Shown one piece after another: positions 25,581 to 35,017 of a stretch of 64,000 nt of DNA. Location of the stretch: contig CALZAE010000004.1 of NCBI GenBank assembly GCA_945612235.1, positions 1-64,000 on the forward strand, given 5' to 3'. Each line of letters opens with the position of its first letter. The first letter of the stretch is position 1. The notes beneath the pieces were generated by a model. The model saw only the letters and a program-made list of their open reading frames with translations, searched no databases and was not told where the DNA came from. The position numbers were made by a program, and so were the translations under genes. This stretch comes from an uncultured Gammaproteobacteria bacterium. GTDB lineage: Bacteria > Pseudomonadota > Gammaproteobacteria > Pseudomonadales > Pseudomonadaceae.

Positions 25581-26030
25581 ATGATCCGTAAACTAGCTGT
25601 AGCAACAGTACTCACTGCTTTGGCTGTGCCTGCATTTGCCGATGATTGTGCAGTCACAATCGAAGGTACAGACCAAATGACTTTTAACCTCTCAGAAATT
25701 GATGTAAAGAAAAGCTGTGAGAAATTCACCGTTAACCTAAAGCACGTTGGTCAATTACCAGCGGCAGCAATGGGTCACAACTGGGTACTGTCTAAATCTG
25801 AAGAATACCAAGCAGTTGCACAAGAAGGCATGGCTCTGGGTTTAGATAAAAACTACGTTAACGATGCTGATGAGCGTGTTATTGCCCACACTTCAGTGGT
25901 TGGCGGTGGCGAAGAAACCAGCGTAACTTTTGATGTGAGCAAGCTACAAGAAGGTCAGGCTTACACCTACTTCTGCTCGTTCCCAGGTCACTTTGCATTG
26001 ATGAATGGTTCACTTAAATTAGTGGACTAA
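25581..26030 (+). CDS. azu: Azurin, type I blue copper protein
   Basis: The 149 residues include a 20-residue signal peptide ending AVPAFA. The mature part closely follows Pseudomonas azurin. Copper ligands are visible: Gly-His in MGHNW, then Cys, His and Met in [11 protein letters not shown]. The disulfide cysteines (DDCAV, KSCEKF) are both present. Azurin is a periplasmic single-electron carrier linked to denitrification and to oxidative stress in pseudomonads. It is monocistronic, with its own promoter gap and a strong terminator. Confidence 0.96.
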   Translation: MIRKLAVATVLTALAVPAFADDCAVTIEGTDQMTFNLSEIDVKKSCEKFTVNLKHVGQLPAAAMGHNWVLSKSEEYQAVAQEGMALGLDKNYVNDADERVIAHTSVVGGGEETSVTFDVSKLQEGQAYTYFCSFPGHFALMNGSLKLVD

Positions 26031-26080
26031 GCGTTATAAAACAACACTGGTAACCCATAGGGCACTAGTATTGATTTAAG

Positions 26081-26108
26081 AAAACCCCGGGCTTTGCTCG
26101 GGGTTTTT
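26081..26108 (+). terminator. Rho-independent terminator of azurin
   Basis: AAAACCCCGGGC, TTTG loop, GCTCGGGGTTTTT: a GC-rich stem with one asymmetry followed by five U residues, 50 bp past the azurin stop. Confidence 0.85.
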
Positions 26109-26312
26109 ATTTGCGTACATTTTATCACCAACACCCACGCATCCTACTAGCGCACAGAGACAACCCTGTTCCACTACAAAACCTACGCTTGCACCAATAG
26201 CCTTCTGCGCAACCGACCTGCGATACAACTTGATCACAGCAGATATATGCCAGCGCCTAGCGTCTGCGCTACAGTAGTGACTCATTTTTTACCTCGCAAA
26301 CCGGAGGCCCGT

Positions 26313-27761
26313 ATGCTTTTAAGCGACCCTACTCTCTTACGCCAACAGGCATGTATTGGCGGACATTGGTGTGCGGCTGATTCCGCGCAAACCATCGCTG
26401 TGCACAACCCTGCCAATGGTGAGCTCTTAGGTTCGGTGCCAAAGATGGGTACGATCGAAACCCAGCGGGCGATTACCGCAGCCCATGCAGCCCTACCCGC
26501 ATGGCGCAGTCAAACTGCGGCACAACGCGGAAAAACCCTACGGCGCTGGTTTGAGTTAATGCTAGAAAACCAAGAAGATTTAGCCTTATTGATGACCCTT
26601 GAGCAAGGCAAACCCTTAGCGGAAGCGCGTGGCGAAATCGCTTATGCAGCCTCATTTATTGAATGGTTCGCCGAGGAGGGTAAACGCGCCTATGGTGATA
26701 CCATTCCCAGCCCACTCAACAGTTCACGCTTAATGGTGATCAAGCAGCCTATTGGCGTCTGCGCGGCTATTACGCCGTGGAACTTCCCTGCCGCCATGAT
26801 TACGCGTAAGGCCGGTGCTGCATTAGCCGCGGGCTGTACCATGGTCATTAAACCAGCCTCAGCCACACCCTTTAGTGCATTAGCTTTAATGGTATTGGCG
26901 CAACGAGCCGGTATTCCTGATGGTGTGTTATCCGTAGTCACCGGTAGCGCCAGCGCGATTGGCGCTGAGCTAAGCAGCAATCCTCTGGTGCGTAAGTTGT
27001 CCTTTACCGGCTCCACCGATGTGGGACGCACTCTGCTCAAGCAATGCGCAGAAGACATTAAAAAAGTATCGCTAGAGCTCGGTGGTAATGCACCCTTTAT
27101 TGTCTTTGCCGATGCGGATCTTGAAGCAGCGGTCAGCGGTGCGATCGCGGCAAAGTTTCGCAATGCTGGGCAAACCTGTGTCTGTGTCAATCGCTTTTAT
27201 GTGCATGATTCAGTTTACGCTGAGTTTGCCCAGCGCTTTACCGCTGCAGTGAAAAAACTACACTTAGGTGATGGCCGTAGCGAAGGTGTGACAGTTGGGC
27301 CATTGATTGACCAAAGCGCTGTGGATAAAGCCCAAGCGCATATTACTGATGCAGTGCAGCTCGGTGCCAAGCTGGCTTGTGGCGGTGAAGTGTTAAAAGG
27401 GACATTTTTACAACCTGCGGTACTCACGGATGTACCGCATCATGCCTTACTTGCGCGTGAAGAAACCTTTGGCCCAGTGGCTGCATTAATGCGTTTTAAC
27501 GATGAGCACGAAGCGATTCAACTCGCCAATGATACCGAGTTTGGTTTGGCCGCTTATTTTTACAGCCGTGATATTGGTCGGTGCTTTCGTGTTTCTGAAG
27601 CTTTGGAATATGGCATGGTGGGTGTCAACACGGGCGCTATATCCAATGAGGTCGCACCCTTTGGTGGCGTTAAAGCGTCTGGACTGGGGCGTGAAGGCTC
27701 TAAATATGGACTGGATGAATATTTAGAGGTGAAGTACATCAATTTCGGTGGGATGAGCTGA
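26313..27761 (+). CDS. gabD: NAD(P)-dependent succinate-semialdehyde dehydrogenase
   Basis: The protein has 482 residues from the ATG after the GGAGG site; an earlier in-frame ATG is less likely. It is an aldehyde dehydrogenase of the GabD class. It has TPWNFPAAMITRKAGAAL near the coenzyme site, the catalytic Glu in LELGGNAPFIVF, and the active Cys in NAGQTCVCVNRFYV. It oxidises succinate semialdehyde to succinate. No GABA transaminase gene (gabT) is beside it. It converges on a YqhD-like alcohol dehydrogenase. A related semialdehyde substrate is possible. Confidence 0.88.
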   Translation: MLLSDPTLLRQQACIGGHWCAADSAQTIAVHNPANGELLGSVPKMGTIETQRAITAAHAALPAWRSQTAAQRGKTLRRWFELMLENQEDLALLMTLEQGKPLAEARGEIAYAASFIEWFAEEGKRAYGDTIPSPLNSSRLMVIKQPIGVCAAITPWNFPAAMITRKAGAALAAGCTMVIKPASATPFSALALMVLAQRAGIPDGVLSVVTGSASAIGAELSSNPLVRKLSFTGSTDVGRTLLKQCAEDIKKVSLELGGNAPFIVFADADLEAAVSGAIAAKFRNAGQTCVCVNRFYVHDSVYAEFAQRFTAAVKKLHLGDGRSEGVTVGPLIDQSAVDKAQAHITDAVQLGAKLACGGEVLKGTFLQPAVLTDVPHHALLAREETFGPVAALMRFNDEHEAIQLANDTEFGLAAYFYSRDIGRCFRVSEALEYGMVGVNTGAISNEVAPFGGVKASGLGREGSKYGLDEYLEVKYINFGGMS

Positions 27762-27835
27762 GTCATATCAGCTGAGTTAAAGCACAGTTTGAGCAGATCA
27801 ACTTCCTCCATCTGCTCAAACTGTTGCGACCGAGC

Positions 27836-28993
27836 TTAGAGGCTCATGTGCAATACAGTACGGCACTGCTCAGGAGTCACATCTTGGTGCTCCCCCAACT
27901 GCAGCATGCCATGGGCCTGCAATTGCGCCAGTACCGGTTCAATGCACTCCTCGCCCAATTGATAGTCACTTAAGCGTGTACGTACACCGACTGCCTCAAA
28001 GAACTCACGGGTTTTCGCAATCGCAGCATCAATGCGCTGCTCATCATTTCCATCAGTAATATTCCAAACACGCTGCGCATATTGCAGTAATTTTGCATGC
28101 TTTTCTTTGCGACGCAGTTGCAGCATATTCGGCAGAATAATCGCCAAAGTCTGCGCATGGTCTAAACCGTATTGCGCAGTCAATTCATGACCCAATAAGT
28201 GGGTCGACCAATCTTGCGGTACACCAGCGCCAATTAAACCGTTAAGCGCGAGCGTTGCAGTCCACATCAGGTTGGCACGCACGTTGTAGTTATCGGCTTC
28301 CTGCACAGCTTGCTCACCAATCTCAATCAAGGTCTGCAGTAAACCTTCTGCAAAACGATCTTGCACTAAGGCGTTCACTGGATAGGTTAAATACTGCTCC
28401 ATGACATGCACATAAGCATCCACTACACCGTTAGCGACTTGGCGTGCTGGCAAGGTGTAGGTTTTGGTTGGATCCAGAATCGAAAACTGGGGGAAGACCA
28501 GATTACTATGGAACGGCAGCTTGGTTTTTGTGGCTAGACGCGTCACGACGCCGCCGTTATTCATTTCTGAACCCGTGGCAGGCAAGGTCAAAACGGTACC
28601 CATAGGTAAGGCTTGTTTTATATTGGTGCCGCCTTGTTGCAAGATGCTCCAAGTGTCACCTTCAAATAATGCCGCAGCGGCAACAAACTTGGTGCCATCA
28701 ATCACCGAGCCACCACCAACTGCCAGTAAAAAATCAATCTTATCGGCGCGCACAATGTCTACAGCCTTGCTCAAGGTCTCGTAGCTGGGATTGGGCTCAA
28801 TACCGGCAAACATCTGCACATGCCGTGCACCTAAGGCATTTTTTACTTCGACTAAAGTACCGTTACGCTCAGCACTACCACCGCCATACAGCACCATCAC
28901 CCGTGCATCTGCCGCAATATGCTCAGCGAGCTCGGCAATTCGGCCTTCACCAAAAATAATTTGGGTGGGGTTATACACATTAAACTTTTGCAT
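27836..28993 (-). CDS. Iron-containing alcohol dehydrogenase, YqhD/BdhA-like
   Basis: The protein has 385 residues from MQKFNVYNPTQIIFGEG. It is a group III metal-dependent dehydrogenase with the cofactor motif GGGSVIDGTKF and metal-binding His residues in HLLGHELTAQYGLDHAQT. Members such as E. coli YqhD reduce toxic short-chain aldehydes with NADPH. Its position against gabD suggests aldehyde handling, but the convergent orientation means separate control. Confidence 0.85.
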   Translation of the reverse strand: MQKFNVYNPTQIIFGEGRIAELAEHIAADARVMVLYGGGSAERNGTLVEVKNALGARHVQMFAGIEPNPSYETLSKAVDIVRADKIDFLLAVGGGSVIDGTKFVAAAALFEGDTWSILQQGGTNIKQALPMGTVLTLPATGSEMNNGGVVTRLATKTKLPFHSNLVFPQFSILDPTKTYTLPARQVANGVVDAYVHVMEQYLTYPVNALVQDRFAEGLLQTLIEIGEQAVQEADNYNVRANLMWTATLALNGLIGAGVPQDWSTHLLGHELTAQYGLDHAQTLAIILPNMLQLRRKEKHAKLLQYAQRVWNITDGNDEQRIDAAIAKTREFFEAVGVRTRLSDYQLGEECIEPVLAQLQAHGMLQLGEHQDVTPEQCRTVLHMSL

Positions 28994-29283
28994 TAGCAGT
29001 ACTCCAGTTGATATAGCCTTACCTTGCCACACTCATGGCGTCAGGAGAACAGCACTTAAGAGCCTATTGTGGCTTACGACACCCATCACATTAAATTTTC
29101 ACGCCAACTACAACCCCCTACAAACTACTGCATATTATTTGACCATCAAGTCACCATAAAATTATGCAACACACCATAGCCTTAGCATGCGATAACCTTC
29201 AAACTACCCTTTTGCGCTTTGCGATATTGCACCGCCTACGAGCGCTTTAATCTTTACGCACCCCCCACTGCATAGGCTACAAC
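28994..29283. other. Divergent intergenic region
   Basis: This 290-bp region between the alcohol dehydrogenase and the lipoprotein esterase should contain both promoters. It is AT-rich around 29090-29170. No RNA gene or strong hairpin was seen. Confidence 0.35.
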
Positions 29284-31215
29284 GTGTTGAATTTCCTCGC
29301 TTGGCGCACCACTGTTCTAATTGTTTTTAGCTGTATTTTACTGAGCGGCTGCGCTGGAGTGAAAAGCGTCTCCGTCAGTACCAATGACTATATGTCGCAA
29401 CGGCGAGGGGATATTTTAACCACTGGTGAAATGAGCTCAGCCGTTGGTGTGGCGTTACAAGTGGTAGGTGTAAATGAAAAACAATGCCGTAATGCACCAC
29501 AAGCATGTCGCCGCAGCCTCGCCGAAAATATTGGTTTGGATAATGAGCAACGTGTCTCTGCTTTAGCTGAGTTGTGGCTGCAAGAAGCCTTAGCTATGGA
29601 TCAGAAAGTCAACGAAGGCGTGCTCGCTGCCGACGTGCTCAATGCTTACTTAGAAAGTGCGCGCTATGCTTATGCATATTTGTTTTTTACCGAACGCTCC
29701 CCCAGCCAACGCGCACTCGAAGATCGCCAAACCCAAGTACGCGACTACTACAACTTTGCCGTACAACAAATGGTGACTCGCACCTTTAATCACCACCACC
29801 AGCACTTGCTTGACAGCATTGATGAGCGCGGACGTTTTAGCGTGACTTCAACATACTGGCAGATTAGCGGCCAACTCAATGAAGTGCGTTTAGCTGAAGG
29901 TCAGCAAATTCCAGAAAAACTGATTCCCGCTTCATCACTCACCTTTAAAGGACTGCGCAATCAGTACCGTCGTGACGGCATTGGCGCTGAGTTAGTGGCA
30001 GTCACGGCCAAGCGCGTGGTCAATAAAAACAGCCGCGAAGATGCTTTTAGTGAAACCCCTTTCCCAGCAGTGACGGCTATTTTGCGTTTCCCAGGTGACA
30101 CTCTGACCGAGATTCTGACAACACAAACCGTGGAATTACTGGGTTTTGACCCGTATCGCCGTGACAGCGTTAATCTTGCGGGCACTGAGGTGCCCTTAGC
30201 CGCTAATTTCACCTCAGGCTATGGCCTATGGCTGGCCCGCTCAGGCTTTGCCCGTCAGTCGTTGCTGACGCTGGTAGGGCGTGGCGAAGTATTGGAAAAA
30301 CCACGGGTGTATTTAATGCAGCCTTATGATCCTAATCGCCGGGTGATTATTATGCTGCATGGTTTAGCCAGCAGCCCCGAGGCATGGATTAATGTGGCGA
30401 ACGAAGTGTTGGGCGATGAAACGCTGCGTAAAAATTATCAAGTGTGGCAGGTCTATTACCCCACCAATGCGCCACTAGCCTTTAACCAACATGCGATTCG
30501 CAAAGCCATTCAAGATACTTTGCATGCTTTTGATACTGAGGGTAAAAATCGCGCTTCTCAAGATGTGGTGTTAATTGGCCACAGCATGGGCGGGGTCTTG
30601 GCGCGTTTATTGGTGTCTGACTCGGGTGATAGTTTTTGGGAGCCGATGGTTAAGCTCTATAAGCTCGAAGGCGAGCGCAAGGAAAAAGCACGTAAAAAAC
30701 TCAAAAACTATCTATGGTTTAAGCCCATGCCGCAAGCCAGCCGCGCCGTGTTTATCGCCTCGCCACACCGTGGCACGCCTTTTGCGGAAAACCGCTTTTC
30801 ACGTTGGGCCGCCGGGGTGATTAAATTACCCGTATCGATGCTCGGACGTATTACCGAGATTGCACAGTTGCTAGTTGACCCCAGCTCCGCCAGTGGCGCA
30901 CCTTTAACGCGCCCACTTAATAGTATTTCTAACCTCAGCGACCAAGATCCCTTTGTGCGTTTAGCTGCAAGTTTACCCATCTCAGATAAGGTGCCTTACC
31001 ATTCAATTATCGGTAACGACACACCCAATCTGAGTCTGGCGCAGTCCAGTGACGGCGTAGTGCCTTATAAAAGTTCGCACTTAGCTGGCGCGCAATCAGA
31101 AAAAGTGATTCGCTCATGGCACAGCGTGCAGGAAACTCCTGAGGCCATTGTTGAAGTGCGCCGTATTTTGCATACCCATTTACATGAAACCAATGGATTG
31201 TCTTATGTCGACTGA
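29284..31215 (+). CDS. Lipoprotein with alpha/beta-hydrolase (esterase/lipase) domain
   Basis: The 643 residues start with GTG and a lipoprotein signal (CILLSGCAG, Cys at about residue 23). The first 330 residues form an unassigned region. The C-terminal half is an alpha/beta hydrolase: oxyanion region MLHGLASSPEAWINV, nucleophile elbow VLIGHSMGGVLARLL, SPHRGTPFAE, and a late His candidate in RSWHSVQET. It is probably an outer-membrane-anchored esterase or lipase facing the periplasm. Its end overlaps the DUF4105 gene by 11 bp, so the two are cotranslated. The natural substrate is unknown. Confidence 0.82.
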   Translation: MLNFLAWRTTVLIVFSCILLSGCAGVKSVSVSTNDYMSQRRGDILTTGEMSSAVGVALQVVGVNEKQCRNAPQACRRSLAENIGLDNEQRVSALAELWLQEALAMDQKVNEGVLAADVLNAYLESARYAYAYLFFTERSPSQRALEDRQTQVRDYYNFAVQQMVTRTFNHHHQHLLDSIDERGRFSVTSTYWQISGQLNEVRLAEGQQIPEKLIPASSLTFKGLRNQYRRDGIGAELVAVTAKRVVNKNSREDAFSETPFPAVTAILRFPGDTLTEILTTQTVELLGFDPYRRDSVNLAGTEVPLAANFTSGYGLWLARSGFARQSLLTLVGRGEVLEKPRVYLMQPYDPNRRVIIMLHGLASSPEAWINVANEVLGDETLRKNYQVWQVYYPTNAPLAFNQHAIRKAIQDTLHAFDTEGKNRASQDVVLIGHSMGGVLARLLVSDSGDSFWEPMVKLYKLEGERKEKARKKLKNYLWFKPMPQASRAVFIASPHRGTPFAENRFSRWAAGVIKLPVSMLGRITEIAQLLVDPSSASGAPLTRPLNSISNLSDQDPFVRLAASLPISDKVPYHSIIGNDTPNLSLAQSSDGVVPYKSSHLAGAQSEKVIRSWHSVQETPEAIVEVRRILHTHLHETNGLSYVD

Positions 31216-32227
31216 TACCCGCTCTGCACTGACCGTCAGCCTGAATATAATCGTGTCACTAGTCATCACCCTTGCTGCAGTATGGGGCGGTTTGGCGCTG
31301 TATTATCAACTACCTCTGGCGCTGCCATGGTTGAGCTTAGGCTTAGTAGCCTGGGCCGCTATTTGGCTGTTTGCTTTAGTGCACCTGTGGCGTAAAAGCC
31401 TGTGGCAGGGTGTATTCATCTATCTTCTTAGCCATGCCGTGCTGCTGCTCTGGTGGAATAGCCTTACGCCCTCCAACCAACATATCTGGGAAGACGATGT
31501 GGCACAGATGACCAGCGGTATAGTGGATGGCGATACAGTCACCCTGTTTAATGTGCGCAACTTTGATTGGCATTCCGAGACGGATTACACCCCGCATTGG
31601 GAAACCCGCCAATATGATCTAAGCAAGCTCAAGTCTGTGGATATGCTGACCTCGCACTGGGGCATGGAGGCCATTGCGCACGTTCTCGTCTCATTCGGTT
31701 TTGATGACGACCAATTCGTGACTTTTTCCGTAGAAATTCGCAAAAAACAAGGCCAAGAGTTTGATGAAATTGCCGGTTTTTTTAAACAATACGAATTAAG
31801 TATTCTGGCTACCGACGAGCGCGATGCCGTTGCTGTGCGTCCAAATATACGCGGTGAAGATACCTTTTTGTACCGCATCGATATGCCCGAACACATTCGG
31901 CGCCAACTGTTCTTATCTTATATCGAGCAAGCCAATCAGCTGCTTGATGAACCACGCTTTTACAATACCGTCACGGCCAACTGCACCACCTTAGTGTTTG
32001 GCATGATGCAGCATATCAGTGGCGGTTTACCGCTTGATTCACGCCTTTTGTTAACCGGCTACTTGCCCAGCTACATCGACGAACTCGATGGCCTGACTCA
32101 GGGCTTTGATTTAGCACAGTTACGCAGTGCTGGACGTATTACCGAGCGCTCAAAACAAGCCGCACATAGCGAAAACTACTCAAAAATCATCCGTCAAGGC
32201 GTTCCGGGCTGGTCATCAAAAAATTAA
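31205..32227 (+). CDS. DUF4105 membrane protein
   Basis: The protein has 340 residues from the ATG overlapping the esterase stop. N-terminal membrane helices (about residues 10-90) are followed by a DUF4105 domain (NVRNFDWHSETDY, LSHWGMEAIAHVLVSF-like segment, NTVTANCTTLVFGM). The conserved Cys and His in this domain suggest a papain-like hydrolase fold, as proposed for the family. Coupling to a lipoprotein esterase suggests joint action in the envelope on a lipid or acylated substrate. That role is inference. Confidence 0.78.
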   Translation: MSTDTRSALTVSLNIIVSLVITLAAVWGGLALYYQLPLALPWLSLGLVAWAAIWLFALVHLWRKSLWQGVFIYLLSHAVLLLWWNSLTPSNQHIWEDDVAQMTSGIVDGDTVTLFNVRNFDWHSETDYTPHWETRQYDLSKLKSVDMLTSHWGMEAIAHVLVSFGFDDDQFVTFSVEIRKKQGQEFDEIAGFFKQYELSILATDERDAVAVRPNIRGEDTFLYRIDMPEHIRRQLFLSYIEQANQLLDEPRFYNTVTANCTTLVFGMMQHISGGLPLDSRLLLTGYLPSYIDELDGLTQGFDLAQLRSAGRITERSKQAAHSENYSKIIRQGVPGWSSKN

Positions 32228-32382
32228 CAAGTGGTAAAAAAAGACCATTTTATGCTGATTTTTAAGCATTATGTAGCTAGCTAAGTATCTTTTACAGCCA
32301 AATTCAGACAAAAAAAGTTCAATTTATCGAAAAAATAAAAATAATTGAAATATTTTTTTAGGTGTTTTTTCGCACTTTTTTT

Positions 32383-32424
32383 AATTGCCGTTTCGCAGCG
32401 CTATAGCTTGGCGAAACGGCAATT
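32383..32424. terminator. Strong 14-bp hairpin ahead of ectoine operon
   Basis: AATTGCCGTTTCGC at 32383-32396 and its perfect complement at 32411-32424 enclose a 14-base loop. The hairpin sits in an otherwise very AT-rich 320-bp gap (A/T runs at 32305-32385). It could end the esterase/DUF4105 transcript (a run of U lies before rather than after it on the plus strand) or affect ect transcription. Confidence 0.5.
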
Positions 32425-32549
32425 CTTGCTGGTTAAAAAGTAGCCATTTTTGCCACTCATATAGCTATATTCTCAAAAACTCACGGTTGTTATTATTTTT
32501 TAAGCTGCCTAGGCTAATAGGGCTAAACCAATAACCACAAGGATTTATT

Positions 32550-33062
32550 TTGAGTTTTGCTCCCGTCAAACTCCGTCTACCTACTGACGGTGACGGCCAT
32601 GCCCTGCATCAACTGGTCGCTCGCTGCCAGCCCCTAGACACCAACTCGGTGTACTGCAACTTACTTCAGTGCACTGACTTTGCGGATACTGCTATTGCTG
32701 CGGAAAACGCCGATGGAAACCTGGTTGGTTTCATTTCCGGCTACCGCCCCCCAGCCCGCCCCGACACTCTGTTTGTGTGGCAAGTGGCTGTTGATAGCAG
32801 TATGCGTGGTCAAGGTTTAGCGCTGCGTATGTTGTTAGCCCTAACTGCACGGGTTGCCGCCACTACAGGCGTTCGGTTTATTGAAACCACCATTTCCCCA
32901 GACAACGCCGCCTCTCAGGCTTTATTTTTGAAAGCCTTTAATCAATTAGGAATCTCTCACACCACTTCGGTGCTCTTCTCCAGTGCGCAACATTTTGCCG
33001 GACTGCATGAAGATGAAGTGCTGTACCGAGCGGGCCCTTTGCCTCTCGATTCCACACAATAA
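32550..33062 (+). CDS. ectA: L-2,4-diaminobutyrate acetyltransferase
   Basis: This 170-residue GNAT enzyme shows [19 protein letters not shown] at the start, [19 protein letters not shown] as the acetyl-CoA loop, and [15 protein letters not shown]. It acetylates diaminobutyrate at the gamma nitrogen, the second step of ectoine synthesis. A TTG start at 32550 is chosen: AAGGA lies six bases upstream and no ATG fits the family length. It is first in the ectABC-ask operon. The promoter lies in the AT-rich gap upstream. Confidence 0.93.
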   Translation: MSFAPVKLRLPTDGDGHALHQLVARCQPLDTNSVYCNLLQCTDFADTAIAAENADGNLVGFISGYRPPARPDTLFVWQVAVDSSMRGQGLALRMLLALTARVAATTGVRFIETTISPDNAASQALFLKAFNQLGISHTTSVLFSSAQHFAGLHEDEVLYRAGPLPLDSTQ

Positions 33063-33079
33063 ATATTATAGGAATAATT

Positions 33080-34369
33080 ATGCAAGCCTTTGAAAAGAAT
33101 TTTGAACAAAACGAATCAGGTGTACGAAGTTATTGCCGCTCATTCCCGGTGATGTTTAAACAAGCACAGGGTGCTGAGTTAGTGACCACTGAAGGTAAAC
33201 GCTACATCGACTTTTTAGCCGGTGCCGGCACTTTAAACTACGGTCACAACAATCCAGTTTTGAAAAAAGCCTTGGTTGAATATATAGAAAGTGATGGCTT
33301 AGCCCATGGCTTGGATATGTACTCAGAAGCTAAGGGTCGGTTTTTAGAAACTTTTAACCGCCTGATTTTAACGCCACGTAAAATGCAGGACTATCTGATC
33401 CAGTTTACCGGCCCAACCGGTACTAACGCGGTTGAAGCCGCGCTGAAATTAGCGCGTAAGGTTAAAGGCCGTAACAATATTGTCAGTTTTACCAACGGCT
33501 TCCATGGTTGCTCGATTGGTGCGTTAGCGGTAACAGGTAACCAACACCACCGTGGTGCTGCAGGTATTGCATTGTCTGATGTCAGCCGTATGCCGTACGA
33601 CAAGTACTTTGGCGATCAGGTCAACACCATCGCCATGATGGATAAATTACTGTCTGACCCCAGCAGTGGTTATGACAAGCCAGCCGCTGCGATTGTTGAA
33701 GTGGTGCAAGGTGAAGGTGGTCTCAATGCTGCCTCTGCTGAGTGGGTACGTAAGCTTGAGAAGCTGTGCCGCAAGCACGATATGCTGCTGATCGTTGACG
33801 ATATTCAAGCAGGTTGTGGTCGTACTGGTACCTTCTTTAGTTTTGAAGAAATGGGTATCAAACCGGACATGATCACTCTGTCTAAATCCATCAGTGGTTT
33901 TGGTCTACCTTTTGCGGTGGTGTTACTGCGCGAAGAGCTGGACGAATGGACCCCAGGTGAGCACAACGGCACCTTCCGTGGTAACAACCATGCCTTTGTC
34001 ACTGCTGCTGCTGCACTAGAAGAGTTCTGGAAAGACGACAGCTTTGCTAAAAGCGTGCGTGAAAAAGGTGAAATTATTGCTAAGCGTATGCAAAAAATCA
34101 CCAAGCGCCATAGCGAACACAATTTGTTTGTTAAAGGTCGCGGCATGATGATTGGTATCAGCTGTGCCAATGGCGAAGTGGCTGCACAGATTTGTGAGCA
34201 CGCCTTTGAAAATGGCCTAGTGATTGAAACCAGTGGTAACCACAGCCAAGTCGTGAAGTGCTTGTGCCCACTGACCATTACCCATGAGCAAATTAACCAA
34301 GCCATGGATATTTTGGATGATGCTTTTGCAGCTATTTTACCCAGCCAAGCAGAAGTCAAAGCCTCTTAA
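33080..34369 (+). CDS. ectB: Diaminobutyrate-2-oxoglutarate transaminase
   Basis: This 429-residue class III aminotransferase has [20 protein letters not shown] for phosphate binding, [13 protein letters not shown] with the cofactor Asp, and the PLP-binding Lys in [11 protein letters not shown]. It turns aspartate semialdehyde into L-2,4-diaminobutyrate with glutamate as amino donor, the first committed ectoine step. It follows ectA by 17 bp. A strong hairpin, not a terminator, follows it. Confidence 0.95.
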   Translation: MQAFEKNFEQNESGVRSYCRSFPVMFKQAQGAELVTTEGKRYIDFLAGAGTLNYGHNNPVLKKALVEYIESDGLAHGLDMYSEAKGRFLETFNRLILTPRKMQDYLIQFTGPTGTNAVEAALKLARKVKGRNNIVSFTNGFHGCSIGALAVTGNQHHRGAAGIALSDVSRMPYDKYFGDQVNTIAMMDKLLSDPSSGYDKPAAAIVEVVQGEGGLNAASAEWVRKLEKLCRKHDMLLIVDDIQAGCGRTGTFFSFEEMGIKPDMITLSKSISGFGLPFAVVLLREELDEWTPGEHNGTFRGNNHAFVTAAAALEEFWKDDSFAKSVREKGEIIAKRMQKITKRHSEHNLFVKGRGMMIGISCANGEVAAQICEHAFENGLVIETSGNHSQVVKCLCPLTITHEQINQAMDILDDAFAAILPSQAEVKAS

Positions 34370-34409
34370 GTCCTAGCACTCAAGACCTTGATCTAACCTT
34401 ATTGATGAA

Positions 34410-34437
34410 CGCTGCTGGCACTATTAAGCCAGCAGCG
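34410..34437 (+). other. Intercistronic hairpin ectB/ectC
   Basis: CGCTGCTGGC and GCCAGCAGCG form a perfect 10-bp GC-rich stem with an 8-base loop, 40 bp after ectB and 17 bp before ectC, with no U-tract. It may stabilise or process the mRNA to set the ectB:ectC ratio. Confidence 0.65.
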
Positions 34438-34454
34438 CTTAGCGGAGTTTTATT

Positions 34455-34835
34455 ATGATTGTTCGTACCCTTAAAGAAGCAGAAAGCAGTGATCGTCGCG
34501 TCGTTACAGAGACCTGGGAAAGCACCCGCATGTTGCTCAAAGAAGACAATATGGGTTTCTCGTTCCACATCACCACTATCTATGCCAACACTGAAACTCA
34601 TATTTGGTATCAGAACCACTTAGAGTCGGTGTACTGCATGAGCGGTAACGGCGAAATTGAAACCATCGCTGATGGTAAAATTTATAAAATTGAGCCCGGC
34701 ACACTCTATATTCTCGACAAACATGATGAGCACTTGCTGCGTGGTGGCTCTGAAGATATGAAGCTGGCCTGCGTGTTTAACCCACCGCTCAACGGTAAAG
34801 AAGTACACGATGAGAACGGTGTTTACCCGCTTTAA
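34455..34835 (+). CDS. ectC: L-ectoine synthase
   Basis: This 126-residue cupin has the EctC pattern [27 protein letters not shown] and [17 protein letters not shown], with the metal-binding Glu, Tyr and His residues in place. It cyclises N-gamma-acetyl-diaminobutyrate to ectoine, a compatible solute. It sits third in the operon. No ectD (hydroxylase) follows, so ectoine rather than hydroxyectoine is the expected product of this locus. Confidence 0.95.
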   Translation: MIVRTLKEAESSDRRVVTETWESTRMLLKEDNMGFSFHITTIYANTETHIWYQNHLESVYCMSGNGEIETIADGKIYKIEPGTLYILDKHDEHLLRGGSEDMKLACVFNPPLNGKEVHDENGVYPL

Positions 34836-34867
34836 TCGTCATTTACTAGATTCAGCGTGAAAAACCT

Positions 34868-34980
34868 AAGCGGCTCTAGTTATTCAGACGCCGCTTAATT
34901 ACACTTCGAGTGTCCGTGCCACCTGCACGCTTGGTGGCGACACTCAACTGTGTGAGCCGCGCATCCTGCGCTTGGCTCAT
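34868..34980 (+). other. Three tandem hairpins between ectC and ask
   Basis: Stems seen in order are AAGCGGC/GCCGCTT (34868-34896), GAGTGTC-GCCACC/GGTGGC-GACACTC (34908-34945, 13 paired bases with a 3-base bulge), and GAGCC/GGCTC (34954-34978). The 182-bp spacer is far longer than the other operon spacers, so it likely holds an mRNA processing site, attenuator or secondary promoter. Confidence 0.55.
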
Positions 34981-35017
34981 CTTTATTGATTAACTTATTT
35001 AGAACGGACGCACATTC

